A stretch of DNA of 64,000 nucleotides from the NCBI RefSeq assembly GCF_017826695.1, contig NZ_JAFFZW010000001.1:930001-994000 (forward strand), written 5' to 3'. How positions within the stretch are numbered: position 1 is the stretch's first letter; each line of letters starts with the position of its first letter. Shown piece by piece: positions 8,622 to 18,160 of the stretch. A model generated the notes under the pieces. It did no database searches. It saw only the letters and a program-made list of their open reading frames with translations, and was not told the origin of the DNA. Source of the stretch: Pseudomonas alliivorans (GTDB lineage: Bacteria > Pseudomonadota > Gammaproteobacteria > Pseudomonadales > Pseudomonadaceae). The position numbers and the translations under genes were made by a program.

Positions 8622-9828
8622 GAGCGCGATCCTTGCCTGTGTGCGTGAGTCGGGTGTAGATGACTTCCAGTTGTGACGCCGATACTGACCAGTCGTGGTG
8701 AGAGCGCACGTAAACGCGCGCGGCTTCGCCGATTCTGTCCAGGCATGTGGGCTTGTCGATGTTGTCGATGATCAAGTCCGCCAGCCCCGCGGCCTCTTCG
8801 CTGCCCAGATAATGCTCACCGTTGTTGACCGCCAGCCCCGAGACGCCCTGGCTGGTGGTGATGATGGGCAATCCGGCGGCCATCGATTCCAGTGTTTTGA
8901 GTTTCGAGCCGCCGCCCTGGCGCAGCGGGGCGAAAAAGATCGCTGTGGTGGTCTGCAATGCGCGCAGGTCTGGCACGAACCCGAGCCATTCGATGCGTGG
9001 ATCCGGCCAGCGCTCGCGCCACGACTCAGGCATCGCAAAACCGCCGATGGCAAAGCGTACGTCGGGCGATCTGGTCCAGACCTGGGGCATGATCTCGTCC
9101 AGCGCCCATTCGATGGCGTCGATGTTGGGACCGTATTCGTAATTGCCGATGTACAGCAGCCGACGGCTCGTGCGGTCGGCATGGACGCTGGCGTAGTAGC
9201 CGCAATCCACACTGTTGACCACGAAAGACGTGGCCTTGCCACTCAGGCGTGAGAGAACTTTGGCATCGTCTTCGGTCACGGCGACCAGTTCACCCGCCTG
9301 ACGGAAAACGTGGGTCTCCCAGCGGCGATAACGCCAGCGGTCATACACCGCGAACGCGTTGGCCCAGCGTGGTATGCGCTCGTAACTGGCGGCGCCGAGG
9401 TCTGATTCGACGTTGTGTTCGGTGAGCACGAACGGTTTGCCCGAGCGCTTGAGCGCCTGCTCGAAAGGCTGGAAGGCATAGGTGTGCTGCAGCTGGATCA
9501 CGTCCCAGTCTTCAAGCAACAGTTCTTCGAAGACCTTTTCCAGTTTCGGCGCATAACCGTTGACGCTGGCAAGCATTGGCGGTTTGGCCAGCGCGACGGC
9601 CAGCAAGGTCTTGAGACTGTGCAGAGGGCGCCGCTCGATAACGATCAGCCGCTCCAGCCAGGGCTCGAGTGCCGAACGGCAGCTGTCATCCAGCGCCATC
9701 TTGGATTGCACCAGCAAGGTGATGCGATGGCCGCGTGCGGCCAGGTTGCGCAACAGGTGATATTCCCGGGTCTTGCCGCCACTGGTGGTGGGCCAGGGCA
9801 GGTACGGGAGCGTCCAGAGTATCCGCAT
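8605..9828 (-). CDS. pslH: PslH-like glycosyltransferase
   Basis: The ATG at 9828 gives 407 residues beginning MRILWTLPYLPWPTTSGGKTREY, the expected GT4 opening; P. aeruginosa PslH is about 402. A longer frame to 9984 would overlap pslG and encodes arginine-rich out-of-frame residues, so it is rejected. The C-terminal motif GGGSKLKTLESMAAGLPII is the nucleotide-sugar E-x7-E region. It starts 2 nt after the pslG stop and ends inside pslI (17-bp overlap). Cytoplasmic enzyme in Psl repeat assembly. Confidence 0.85.
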   Translation of the reverse strand: MRILWTLPYLPWPTTSGGKTREYHLLRNLAARGHRITLLVQSKMALDDSCRSALEPWLERLIVIERRPLHSLKTLLAVALAKPPMLASVNGYAPKLEKVFEELLLEDWDVIQLQHTYAFQPFEQALKRSGKPFVLTEHNVESDLGAASYERIPRWANAFAVYDRWRYRRWETHVFRQAGELVAVTEDDAKVLSRLSGKATSFVVNSVDCGYYASVHADRTSRRLLYIGNYEYGPNIDAIEWALDEIMPQVWTRSPDVRFAIGGFAMPESWRERWPDPRIEWLGFVPDLRALQTTTAIFFAPLRQGGGSKLKTLESMAAGLPIITTSQGVSGLAVNNGEHYLGSEEAAGLADLIIDNIDKPTCLDRIGEAARVYVRSHHDWSVSASQLEVIYTRLTHTGKDRAHAYRT

Positions 9829-9830
9829 GT

Positions 9831-11144
9831 TCAGGGCTTCCATTCCAGGATTTGCAGGGTCGGCTTGAGCGCCAGGGTGATGCCCTTGGTGGCGGACAAG
9901 GGAATCCGGCTGCCGGTCAGCGGGTCGTGCACGATGGCATCGTTGATCGCGGGGAAGGTAAGGCTGACGCCCGAGGCGCTCCACACCATCAGCAGATGCT
10001 TGCCGTCTTCGCGGCTCCAGGTCACGGCATACAGGTCATCGGGCACCTGGCTGACGGCGGGCGGGTCGGTCGGTGTAAGGCGTGGTCCGGTGATGGTCAG
10101 AAAATTCTTCAGCGCGGTGTAGACAGGCTTCGGGCTGGCCTGCAGATCCAGCAGGCCATAGCCTTGATCACGGGCCGAGGCGCGTTCGTCCAGGTCGCTG
10201 AGGTTGAACAGGAAGATGCGCTGGAAATCCAGAGCGCTCATCAGGGCCAGACGACGCAGGGTGTAGTCGGCCTGACCGGACGTGCCAATCAGTCTTTGCA
10301 TTTCCACCGGGCCGTCGTAGCTCGACCAGCCCCACTCGGTGGCCCATACCTGACTGACACCGTTGCTGTGCAGCAGGTTGTTCATGGCATTGGCCCGCAC
10401 CAGGAAATCCCGATCCGGGATCGAGTCGCCTTCGGGGTACTCGGAATACGGATGATAGGCCGCCACGATGTTCTGAGTGCCCAGGCCACCGTCGAGCAGG
10501 CTCTGCAGCATGTAGCCGGGCGTGCTGTGCATCTGGCTGTAGTAGGCCATGCCGGCGGTCACGATGGTTTTTTCCGGCAGTGCGGTCCGCAGGGCCTGGG
10601 CGGTGGTCGTCAGTAGTCGACCGTAGGCTGCCGGGTCTTCCTTGGGCAGCCAGACGATATTCGGCTCGTTCCATACCTGCCAGTTGTTCACCTGCGGGTA
10701 ACGCTGGGCGAGGGTCACCATGCGCGCGGCGAAAGTGGAAAAATCCTTGGGTGGATACTGGTCACGACCGGTCGCGCCGGCCGGTGCACTGCTGGCGAAA
10801 GGCGCGGAGCCCACCATATAGGCAAGCGTGTTGTAGCGGTGCGCCTTGATCGCCTCCATAGCCGCGTCCAGTTCCGACAGCGCCAGTTTGTCTTTCTGCG
10901 GTTCGATGATGGGCCAGTGAATGGTCAGGCGGACCCAATTCAGTCCCAGCTCGTCCAGACGCGCCATCTGTTGCTGATAGATGTCCGGCGCAAAATACTG
11001 GAACTGCACGTTGACGCCTAGAAAGTCCTGCCAGACCACCGGACGCGGTGCTTTCAGCACGGTCGCCGCCTGACCGGCAGTGGCCAGCGTGGCACTGATC
11101 AGAGCAGCGGCAACAGACCGCCACACGATTGAACGATGGAACAT
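9831..11144 (-). CDS. pslG: PslG-like periplasmic glycoside hydrolase (GH39)
   Basis: The protein has 437 residues with an N-terminal signal/anchor (MFHRSIVWRSVAAALISATLATAGQAA). A TIM-barrel domain carries the two expected catalytic glutamates: E160 in WQVWNEPN (acid/base) and E270 in WATEWGWSS (nucleophile), matching the P. aeruginosa PslG pair in motif. A small C-terminal beta domain follows from about residue 350. Known role of the family: endo-hydrolysis of Psl, affecting polymer release and biofilm structure. The ATG is 1 nt from the pslF stop. Confidence 0.9.
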   Translation of the reverse strand: MFHRSIVWRSVAAALISATLATAGQAATVLKAPRPVVWQDFLGVNVQFQYFAPDIYQQQMARLDELGLNWVRLTIHWPIIEPQKDKLALSELDAAMEAIKAHRYNTLAYMVGSAPFASSAPAGATGRDQYPPKDFSTFAARMVTLAQRYPQVNNWQVWNEPNIVWLPKEDPAAYGRLLTTTAQALRTALPEKTIVTAGMAYYSQMHSTPGYMLQSLLDGGLGTQNIVAAYHPYSEYPEGDSIPDRDFLVRANAMNNLLHSNGVSQVWATEWGWSSYDGPVEMQRLIGTSGQADYTLRRLALMSALDFQRIFLFNLSDLDERASARDQGYGLLDLQASPKPVYTALKNFLTITGPRLTPTDPPAVSQVPDDLYAVTWSREDGKHLLMVWSASGVSLTFPAINDAIVHDPLTGSRIPLSATKGITLALKPTLQILEWKP

Positions 11145-11145
11145 T

Positions 11146-12324
11146 TCAATGCACCTCGCAGGCTTGCCGGAATACCTTCTGGAATCGCTCGGCGGTGTGG
11201 CTCCAGACTCTGGCCCGGCCCATCAGTGAAGCCTTTTCGGCCCACTGAGCGATAAGCTCCGGGCTGGTGCAGGCTTTCACCAGCGCATCGGCAAGCCCCT
11301 GAACATCGCCCTGCGGATAGATCATGCCGTTACCGTGCGACACCTCTTCGGCGAACGAGCGTGCGTCAGAGGTAATCACGCCGCGACCGCAGGCCACGGC
11401 CCAGGACAGCGCGCCGCTGGTCCCGCGCAATTTGCCCAAGATCTTCAATTTGCTGGATTCGCGGTACGGCAAGACCATCACGTGATGCGCCTGGATGACC
11501 TGTGGAATCTGCTCGGCGGGCAGGTCCAGTTGCCAGTCGATCAGGTCCACCAGACCCAGTTGGCGGATACGCAGCCTCAGTTGCTCCAGATAACTGCCGG
11601 AAGGGCCGAACGCCATTTCCGGCTCGCTGCCGCCCGCCAGGGTCAGGCGTACGGTCGAGCGTAACGCCGGTTTTGCGGTGAAGACCCCGGCCAGTGCATC
11701 GAGCAGGTCTTCGATGCCCTTGCCGCGATAGATGAAACCGAAGTACAGCAGGCGCAGAGGTTTCATCGGCGGTAACGGTGCCGGAGCAATGTCCCTGTTG
11801 CCATGGCTGATGACTTCCATCTGCGCAGGCTTGAGGCCCATGCGCTGACGCAGGCTCTGGCTGCCAGCCTGCGTCAGTGTCACCAGGCGGGTCATGTGCC
11901 GGGCCAGTTGCCGCTCTTCATACAGGCACAACGGATCGGCCAGCACAGTGGCCATTTCCGGCAGCGGAGAGCGCATGCCACTGGCGATCGACAGCGGCCA
12001 GGGCAGCTTTTCACGGCGCCAGACCAGACGCTCCGGGTCATGCACGGTGGCGGTCAGCGGCAATTTGGGAAAGCCCCGCTGCAACGCGCGCAACGCCTGG
12101 AACTCAGCCAGTCGGCCACCGCCCAGTTCGGCATGCACCACGTCGATTGCGCTCCAGTCGATTTCGGCCACACGTTGTATGGCGGCACGTGGGTCGTTGC
12201 CGACGCCCTGCAACGGCGTGACCACGTGCAGCCCCAGCGCTTCGAGCGCATGTCTTAAATGGCCCGCATAGTCGGCGATGCCGTTCTGCTCCGGTGGCAG
12301 GGGGGCGAGCAAGGCAATACGCAT
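11146..12324 (-). CDS. pslF: PslF-like glycosyltransferase
   Basis: The protein has 392 residues; PslF of P. aeruginosa is about 395. It opens MRIALLAPLPPEQNGIADYAGHL, a GT4-type beta-strand and glycine loop. The C-terminal half includes LLYFGFIYRGKGIEDLL and a modified donor-site motif SSKLKILGKLRGTSGAL rather than a clean E-x7-E. The ATG overlaps the pslE stop by 1 nt (ATGA). Cytoplasmic; presumably adds one sugar of the repeat unit. Confidence 0.85.
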   Translation of the reverse strand: MRIALLAPLPPEQNGIADYAGHLRHALEALGLHVVTPLQGVGNDPRAAIQRVAEIDWSAIDVVHAELGGGRLAEFQALRALQRGFPKLPLTATVHDPERLVWRREKLPWPLSIASGMRSPLPEMATVLADPLCLYEERQLARHMTRLVTLTQAGSQSLRQRMGLKPAQMEVISHGNRDIAPAPLPPMKPLRLLYFGFIYRGKGIEDLLDALAGVFTAKPALRSTVRLTLAGGSEPEMAFGPSGSYLEQLRLRIRQLGLVDLIDWQLDLPAEQIPQVIQAHHVMVLPYRESSKLKILGKLRGTSGALSWAVACGRGVITSDARSFAEEVSHGNGMIYPQGDVQGLADALVKACTSPELIAQWAEKASLMGRARVWSHTAERFQKVFRQACEVH

Positions 12325-14315
12325 CAGCCACGGCTCCCGATACGCTTGAGGAACTTCAGCACGTTCTCGGGCACTTCGAAACGACGGCGGTTGATGATGA
12401 CGCCGTCGACTTTCTTGAACGCGGTATTGAGGTTGTGCAAGGTGTCTTCGAGCATTGGCACCGTGGTGTCCTTGGCCCGCACTACCAGCAGAATCAGGTC
12501 GGCATTGCGCAGCAACACGAAGGCTTCCTGATTGGTCGATACACCCGAGGCGTTGATCAGCACGATCTCGCCCGGCCGCGCAGGCGCCCGATTTTCGGTA
12601 CGCACCTGATGCCCTTGCTCGATCAGCAGCGCGGCCAGGCGCTCGATCACGAACGACACGCCGGCGCCGGCCTTCACCGAGGTGAAGCCCAGCGTCAGAC
12701 CTTTCTCATCCACCTGATCCAACGGCAGGATGCCGTATACCCGATGCAGGTTGGAGATGAACGCGGCGCTGCGTTCCTGAGCGTGTTCCAGGTCGGGCAG
12801 GGTGGTCCAGACCGGCACTTTGAACGTGCTCTCGATCTTGTCGCCGTCATGGATGCGTTGATCCAGCAGGTAGAAGAAGTACAGAGCCAGCGCGCCGACC
12901 ACGAGGCTGAGCGGGAAGGCCAGCAGCACCATCAGCAGGCTTTTCGGGAAGACCCGGCTCGGGTTGTAAGTGGCTTCTTCGATGGTCGCGATGTTACTGA
13001 TCTGGCTGTTGTCCAGCTCACGGTCGATGCGCGCCTTTTCCAGGCTGTCGGTGTACAGCGCGTAGCTTTTCTCGGCTGCATCCAGCTCGTTCTGCAGTCG
13101 CGAAAGCTCAGGTTCCAGATTCAGTGCCTGTTGACGATCGGCTTCCAGCTGGGCGATCTGGGCATTCTGCTGCGCGAGCTGGGTCTGCAGGCGGGCGAAG
13201 CTGGTCTGCTGGTCGGCATACACGTTCTGCATGCGGTTGTAGATCGGGTTGGGCGTGATGCTTTCCGAGCGTTGAACCGTGGTGTCCTGCTCGTTGAGCA
13301 GTTTCTTGAGGTTGTTGATTTCCTCGTTCACTGCCCGGATTGGCGGCGCCTGCTCCTTGAACGAGCGCAACAGTTCCTGACGCTCGACTTCCTTGCCATT
13401 GATGCGGTTCTGCAGATCCTGGCGGTTGGGGTTGAGGGTCAATTCCCGTCCCGCGGAAACCGTCTTGGGCTGTGCGGCCAATTGTTTTTTCAACAGATCC
13501 AGCCCTGCCTTGGTAGAGGCAATGGCACGGGTCGTGTTGTTGCGCTCGGTGCGCAAGTCGTTCAAACCTTGAGAGGTGTCGGCCAGACGCTGGGAAATGC
13601 TCACTGCACTCAGCTGATTCAGGTAGTTCTGAATCTGCTTCTTGTACGAAATGATGTTGTCGCCGGTGTTCTTCACCTCCGACTCGTAGAACGTATACAG
13701 GCTGACGCGGCCCAGGGTCTTGGTGCGTTGCAGTTGATATTCTTCGATCCAGGTTCTGAGCACGGTCTGGGCGGTGGTCGGGTCATTCCAGGTGAAAGTC
13801 AGTTCCATGACCGACGAGCCGGGTTCGTGACGGACCTTGAAGTTCTTTTCCAGGTCTTCGGCCATACGTTCGGCCTGAGTGCGTTTTTCGACCAGTCCGA
13901 TGAATTGCAGGACGCTGCGACCGGCGTCCACGACCGCGCCGACAATACCCTTGAGGCCGTTCTTGATCGAGGCCAGAACACCGGATTCAGGTTCGGCACG
14001 AGACAGTTCAGCCAGGTACTTTTCCGACACCTTGCGCATGATCGGACGTCCCGTCAGCATGCGCTCCTCGTCCAGCAAGGGGTCGCGCAATGCGCTGGGC
14101 ACCACGATGGCCTGACGGTTGGACAGCTCGATAGGCACCGTGCTGCTGTCCCGGCCGGGCTTGACCAGCAGCAGTGCGGTGGATTCATAACGGTTGGGCA
14201 GCAGCAAGGCCCCCAGCAGTACGACGACGAAGGTCGCTATGACGGTGATCTTGACCTCACGCCGAAAAATAAACAGCAGGCGCAGCAGGTCGCGAAATGA
14301 GCGGATATTGATCAT
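12324..14315 (-). CDS. pslE: PslE-like Wzz/Wzc chain-length co-polymerase with a degenerate kinase domain
   Basis: The protein has 663 residues (PslE about 662). The N-terminal Wzz region has a membrane segment at about 20–45 (ITVIATFVVVLLGALLL), a long periplasmic coiled coil (about 170–430), and a second membrane segment near 455–475 (SLLMVLLAFPLSLVVGALALYFF). The cytoplasmic domain follows (LGFTSVKAGAGVSFVIERLA), where a BY-kinase would have GxxxGxGKS/T. The lysine-serine P-loop residues are absent and no tyrosine-rich tail is present. It would form the inner-membrane part of the export channel with PslD. Confidence 0.9.
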   Translation of the reverse strand: MINIRSFRDLLRLLFIFRREVKITVIATFVVVLLGALLLPNRYESTALLLVKPGRDSSTVPIELSNRQAIVVPSALRDPLLDEERMLTGRPIMRKVSEKYLAELSRAEPESGVLASIKNGLKGIVGAVVDAGRSVLQFIGLVEKRTQAERMAEDLEKNFKVRHEPGSSVMELTFTWNDPTTAQTVLRTWIEEYQLQRTKTLGRVSLYTFYESEVKNTGDNIISYKKQIQNYLNQLSAVSISQRLADTSQGLNDLRTERNNTTRAIASTKAGLDLLKKQLAAQPKTVSAGRELTLNPNRQDLQNRINGKEVERQELLRSFKEQAPPIRAVNEEINNLKKLLNEQDTTVQRSESITPNPIYNRMQNVYADQQTSFARLQTQLAQQNAQIAQLEADRQQALNLEPELSRLQNELDAAEKSYALYTDSLEKARIDRELDNSQISNIATIEEATYNPSRVFPKSLLMVLLAFPLSLVVGALALYFFYLLDQRIHDGDKIESTFKVPVWTTLPDLEHAQERSAAFISNLHRVYGILPLDQVDEKGLTLGFTSVKAGAGVSFVIERLAALLIEQGHQVRTENRAPARPGEIVLINASGVSTNQEAFVLLRNADLILLVVRAKDTTVPMLEDTLHNLNTAFKKVDGVIINRRRFEVPENVLKFLKRIGSRG

Positions 14316-14332
14316 GTCTGTTTCCCTGACAA

Positions 14333-15109
14333 TTAATTGTTGTTGCGCAACTCGTAATTCAGACCCAGCCCGATCGACTTCGCGAAGGGGATCAACTGGT
14401 TGAAGTACAGGGTTACGCCGTCAACCTTGTTGCCGACCGTGGATTTGGGAACGAACACGATGTCGCCGCGCTTGAGCAGGACTGGCGCCGTGGGGCCGCC
14501 CGCGCTTGCCCAGAGAAACTTGCTGTAATCAAAGAAATAGGTCTTGTAGAGGCCGTCGTCTTCCTGGCGCAACAGGGCCACCAGAGAGGCATCGGCATCG
14601 AGTGCGACACCGCCTGCACCGACAATCGCCTGAGCCAGACTGGTGGCCACGTTGACCGGCAGGGTCACCGAGTTGCGCACGGCACCGCCCACGAATACCG
14701 TATTGCCCGGAGACTGGGAGATGTTGATGGTCAGAGCCGTTTCGCGATAGACGTTCTGCAGCTTGCTTTCCAGCAGGTCATTGAGCTGCTGGAGGGTCAG
14801 ACCGGCTGCCTTGACCGTACCTATGTAGGGATAGGAAAAGGTCCCATCGTTGAGCACCTGAAACAGGGTCAGCTCATAGATCGAGTTGGCGGTGAACGCC
14901 GAGATGGACGGCGACTCTCCGGTATTACGCACGATGCGCAAGGTGTCACCGGGCCGGATACGCTCCGGTGGCAACGGCTTGCCCGCCAGCGCCCTGCCGG
15001 CTGCCTGGCCTGCTTCGATCTGCGCCGGGTCGTCGGGCAGACCGACCCTGGATGGGGTATTACAAGCGCCAAGCAGCAATACGCTGACGATCAGCATCAT
15101 GCGTTTCAT
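14333..15109 (-). CDS. pslD: PslD-like polysaccharide export lipoprotein (Wza family)
   Basis: The protein has 258 residues (PslD about 256). It has a lipoprotein signal peptide with lipobox LLGAC, Cys16. The export domain begins near IRPGDTLRIVRNTGESP, followed by two SLBB-like soluble ligand-binding segments (GTVKAAGLTLQQLNDLLE and VFVGGAVRNSVTLPV). It lacks the C-terminal helix of the octameric Wza pore, as expected for the shorter PslD type. Role: periplasmic/outer-membrane exit of Psl. It lies 17 nt upstream of pslE. Confidence 0.9.
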   Translation of the reverse strand: MKRMMLIVSVLLLGACNTPSRVGLPDDPAQIEAGQAAGRALAGKPLPPERIRPGDTLRIVRNTGESPSISAFTANSIYELTLFQVLNDGTFSYPYIGTVKAAGLTLQQLNDLLESKLQNVYRETALTINISQSPGNTVFVGGAVRNSVTLPVNVATSLAQAIVGAGGVALDADASLVALLRQEDDGLYKTYFFDYSKFLWASAGGPTAPVLLKRGDIVFVPKSTVGNKVDGVTLYFNQLIPFAKSIGLGLNYELRNNN

Positions 15110-15226
15110 TTATCCTGAACTCCTGTCATGCACGAATACGGCTCCCTTTCGGGTAATAAAATCATGGTGTAGGGCTACAGCCAGGTTCGTATCGGGTGGG
15201 TCCAGTCCTCTAGGGTGGTTGAGCGA

Positions 15227-15245
15227 AGGCCGCCATCAGCGGCCT
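15227..15245 (-). other. Hairpin in the pslB–pslD gap
   Basis: A 7-bp perfect inverted repeat, AGGCCGC/GCGGCCT with a 5-nt loop, lies 18 nt downstream of the pslB stop in a 153-bp gap, the largest gap inside the operon. No T-run follows on the minus strand, so a classical terminator is unlikely. It could stabilise or partially attenuate the mRNA. In P. aeruginosa the pslC gene occupies this place. The rest of the gap shows no ORF. Confidence 0.5.
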
Positions 15246-15262
15246 GCTCGCATTGAGTCTGA

Positions 15263-16723
15263 TCAGATTTTCAAGGTCTGCTCGGGAACACGCCCGTAGA
15301 CGTCGGTAAACCGCACGATGTCGTCTTCGCCCAGGTACTCACCGCTCTGTACCTCGATCATCACCAGATCAATGACCCCGGGGTTGACCAGTCGATGGGT
15401 AAATCCGGGCTTGATGAAGGTCGACTCGTTGGTGTCGAGCATGAACTCGCGTTCGCCGTTGGTAACCCGCGCCATGCCGCTCACGACAATCCAGTGTTCG
15501 CTGCGGTGGTGGTGCATCTGCAGCGAGAGCGACGCCTGCGGGCGGACCACGATGCGCTTGATCTTGAAGCGTTTGCCTTCTTCCAGAACGGTGTAAGTGC
15601 CCCAGGGGCGAGTGACTGTGCGGTGCAGGCGATAGGCGTCATGACCCTGACGCTTGAGTTCCTGAGCGATGATTTTGACGTCCTGACTGCGCGTGCCATC
15701 GGCGATCAGCAGGGCGTCCGGCGTGTCGATGATGATCAGGTTGTCCAGACCGACGCCGCCGACCAGCCGCTTGGGCGAGTCGATGTAGCAGTTGGTCACG
15801 TCATGCAGCACGGTCTGGCCGTTGCATTGGTTGCCGTGGGTGTCGGCGCCGCTCAGTTCGCGCACCGCTTCCCAGGAGCCGATGTCGCTCCAGCCGAGTT
15901 CGCAGGGCACGACCGCTACTTTGTCGGAGCGCTCCATCAGGGCGTAATCGATGGAGATATCCGTCACCAGGCCAAACGACTCGCTGTCGAGTTCAACCTG
16001 CAATTCGCGGTTGCCTTCTTTGCTCTGACTCAGTTCCAGGCATGCCCGGACAGCGCTCAATACGTCCGGTGCATGGGTTTCCAGTTCACGCAAAACCGCA
16101 TCGGCGCGCATGCAGAACATCCCGGCATTCCACAGGTGCAGGCCGCCGTCCAGATAGCCCTGGGCACTCGCCGCATCGGGCTTCTCGACGAAACATGCAA
16201 CCTGATACGCGTCGGTATTGAGTGACTGGCCTTTCTCGATGTAACCGAAACCGGTTTCCGGCTTGGTCGGCACAATGCCGAACGTCACCAGCCAGCCTTG
16301 TGCCGCGAGTGACTGTGCCGATGTGACCGCCCTTGAAAAGGCTTCGATATCGGTGATCAGGTGATCGGCTGGCAAGACCAGCAACTGCGCGTCGCCGCCA
16401 TACAGGCGGGTGACATGCACAGCGGCTGCAGCAATAGCCGCTGCGGTATTGCGACCAAATGGTTCAAGAATGAAATCCAGCCGGACCTTGCTTTTGTTCA
16501 ATTGCCGATAGTCATCGACGGTGCGGAAATACACTTCCCGGTTGGTCACCGTCAGCAGGCGCTCGACATGGGGCAGGGCGGCCGCGCGCTTGAAGGTTTT
16601 CTGCAGCAGGCTTTCGCCGTCGGGGAGGCGCATGAACGGCTTGGGCATGGCTTCACGGGAGACAGGCCACAAACGGGTGCCGGAGCCGCCGGCGATGATG
16701 CAGGGAATAAGGGTGCTCATCAA
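15263..16723 (-). CDS. pslB: PslB-like mannose-6-phosphate isomerase / GDP-mannose pyrophosphorylase
   Basis: The protein has 486 residues. The pyrophosphorylase domain starts with GGSGTRLWPVSREAMPKPF (about 11–29) and contains VEKPDAASA and LVLPADH motifs. The type-II PMI cupin domain occupies about 350–480 (PWGTYTVLEEGKRFKIKRI, QMHHHRSEHWIVVSG). Role: supplying GDP-mannose for Psl in the cytoplasm. An alginate or LPS paralogue (algA/wbpW) is the alternative, but the operon context decides for pslB. Its start overlaps the pslA end by 4 bp. Confidence 0.9.
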   Translation of the reverse strand: MMSTLIPCIIAGGSGTRLWPVSREAMPKPFMRLPDGESLLQKTFKRAAALPHVERLLTVTNREVYFRTVDDYRQLNKSKVRLDFILEPFGRNTAAAIAAAAVHVTRLYGGDAQLLVLPADHLITDIEAFSRAVTSAQSLAAQGWLVTFGIVPTKPETGFGYIEKGQSLNTDAYQVACFVEKPDAASAQGYLDGGLHLWNAGMFCMRADAVLRELETHAPDVLSAVRACLELSQSKEGNRELQVELDSESFGLVTDISIDYALMERSDKVAVVPCELGWSDIGSWEAVRELSGADTHGNQCNGQTVLHDVTNCYIDSPKRLVGGVGLDNLIIIDTPDALLIADGTRSQDVKIIAQELKRQGHDAYRLHRTVTRPWGTYTVLEEGKRFKIKRIVVRPQASLSLQMHHHRSEHWIVVSGMARVTNGEREFMLDTNESTFIKPGFTHRLVNPGVIDLVMIEVQSGEYLGEDDIVRFTDVYGRVPEQTLKI

Positions 16724-18156
16724 TAAGCCTCACGAGTGAAGAGCACTGCCGGAACAGTGCGCATAAGGATGTAGAGGTCGAACCAGACGGACCAGTTTTC
16801 TATGTACTCAAGATCGAATTCGACGCGTTTTTCGATTTTTTCCACGGTGTCTGTTTCCCCACGATAGCCGTTGATCTGAGCCAGCCCGGTGATGCCGGGT
16901 TTGACCCGATGTCGCGACGTGTACTCCTTCACCGCTTGCTCGAAAAGAATGCCGGCCGCTTTCGTTGCCGTTGCATGGGGGCGCGGGCCCACCATCGACA
17001 TGCTGCCTGCTACCACGTTGAACAGCTGTGGCAGCTCATCCAGGCTGGTCTTGCGGATAAAGCGCCCGACCCGGGTGATCCTGGCATCGCCCCGGATGGT
17101 CTGTTTTTCCGCTGTTGCATCGGCCTGGTGCTGATGCATTGAGCGAAATTTGAACACCTCGATGAGGCGATTGTTGTAGCCGTAGCGCTTTTGCCTGAAG
17201 AACACCGGACCTGGCGAGTCGAGCTTGATTGCCAAGGCGACCAGCAGCATGAACGGCGACAGGGCGAGCAGCGCCAGCGAGGACAGCACGATGTCCTCGG
17301 CGCGCTTGATAAATGGAGACCAGCCGTTGAGCGGTACGTCCGAGGCGTTGAACATCGGCAGTTTGGCCACTTCCGTGATGCGGTTATGGCTGTGACGAAA
17401 CGCGACCATGTCCGGCACCAGCAACACGTTGACCGGAAACCGGCGCAGCTCGTGAATGATGTGGTCCATACGGTTTTCGGCGGTCCAGGGCAGGGCGACC
17501 AGCACTTGCGTAACCTTCTCTTCGCGGATCAACCGCTCCAGGTCACTGGTGTTGCCCAGCAGCGGCAGGTTGGCGACGGTCTTCGGCATGCGGCCGATGC
17601 GGTCATCGATGAAGCCGGTCACGCCAGAGCGGATGTCCTGATGCTGGAGCAGGTACTCGGCCAGACGCATACCGTTCTCGGTTGCTCCCAGAATCACGGC
17701 GTGCTGCAGGAACACGCCTTTGCGCATCTGGTGCTTGAACAATGCCAGCAGCAACAGACGAATGATGCAGTACAGGAAGAGGCTGGCCAGATACCAGAAC
17801 ACCAGGTGTTCATTGGAGAGGTAGCCGAACAGACCCAGTGTGCGTTGCATGAACAGCAGCAGGCCGAACGAAGCGGACCAGGCAATCACGATCGAGCGCA
17901 ATCGCAGCGCGTTGCTGAACAGCGCCTCCGAGTACACCCCCATGGCTTGAAAGATCAGCACCACAACAATGCCGAAAAAGACCTGCATCGCCAGAAAATT
18001 TTGCGGCTTTTCCATTACGCCGTCTTGCATGAATGCTCCGAGCAGCAGGCCGGGAAGCATGCAGGCGAGCGCGTGTGCGATGCGGATACCGAACAGAAAA
18101 TACTCCACCAGACTGGTGCGAGTGAGCGACAGGCTGTCTACCGGTTGCAACCTCAT
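16720..18156 (-). CDS. pslA: PslA-like undecaprenyl-phosphate glycosylphosphotransferase
   Basis: The protein has 478 residues, identical in length to P. aeruginosa PslA. Four N-terminal membrane segments (about 15–130) are followed by a nucleotide-binding-like domain ([17 protein letters not shown]), a fifth helix near 285–305, and the catalytic WbaP/WcaJ-type domain with [36 protein letters not shown] and [16 protein letters not shown]. It initiates the lipid-linked repeat unit. First gene of the operon; start ATG at 18156 with GGGAG at 18161–18165 as the ribosome binding site. Confidence 0.92.
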   Translation of the reverse strand: MRLQPVDSLSLTRTSLVEYFLFGIRIAHALACMLPGLLLGAFMQDGVMEKPQNFLAMQVFFGIVVVLIFQAMGVYSEALFSNALRLRSIVIAWSASFGLLLFMQRTLGLFGYLSNEHLVFWYLASLFLYCIIRLLLLALFKHQMRKGVFLQHAVILGATENGMRLAEYLLQHQDIRSGVTGFIDDRIGRMPKTVANLPLLGNTSDLERLIREEKVTQVLVALPWTAENRMDHIIHELRRFPVNVLLVPDMVAFRHSHNRITEVAKLPMFNASDVPLNGWSPFIKRAEDIVLSSLALLALSPFMLLVALAIKLDSPGPVFFRQKRYGYNNRLIEVFKFRSMHQHQADATAEKQTIRGDARITRVGRFIRKTSLDELPQLFNVVAGSMSMVGPRPHATATKAAGILFEQAVKEYTSRHRVKPGITGLAQINGYRGETDTVEKIEKRVEFDLEYIENWSVWFDLYILMRTVPAVLFTREAY

Positions 18157-18160
18157 AAAG

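Noticed and set aside
9829..9984. Longer start for pslH
   Set aside because: The extra 52 residues are arginine-rich, overlap pslG in another frame, and precede the canonical glycosyltransferase opening MRILWTLPYLP.
12294..14300. 668-codon plus-strand open frame
   Set aside because: It lies antisense to pslE. Its amino-acid make-up is that of a shadow frame, with no domain, and it lacks a ribosome binding site.
3852..18156. Reading the cluster as alginate, cellulose or colanic acid synthesis
   Set aside because: No alg8/alg44, bcs or wca set is present; lengths and order match psl gene by gene.
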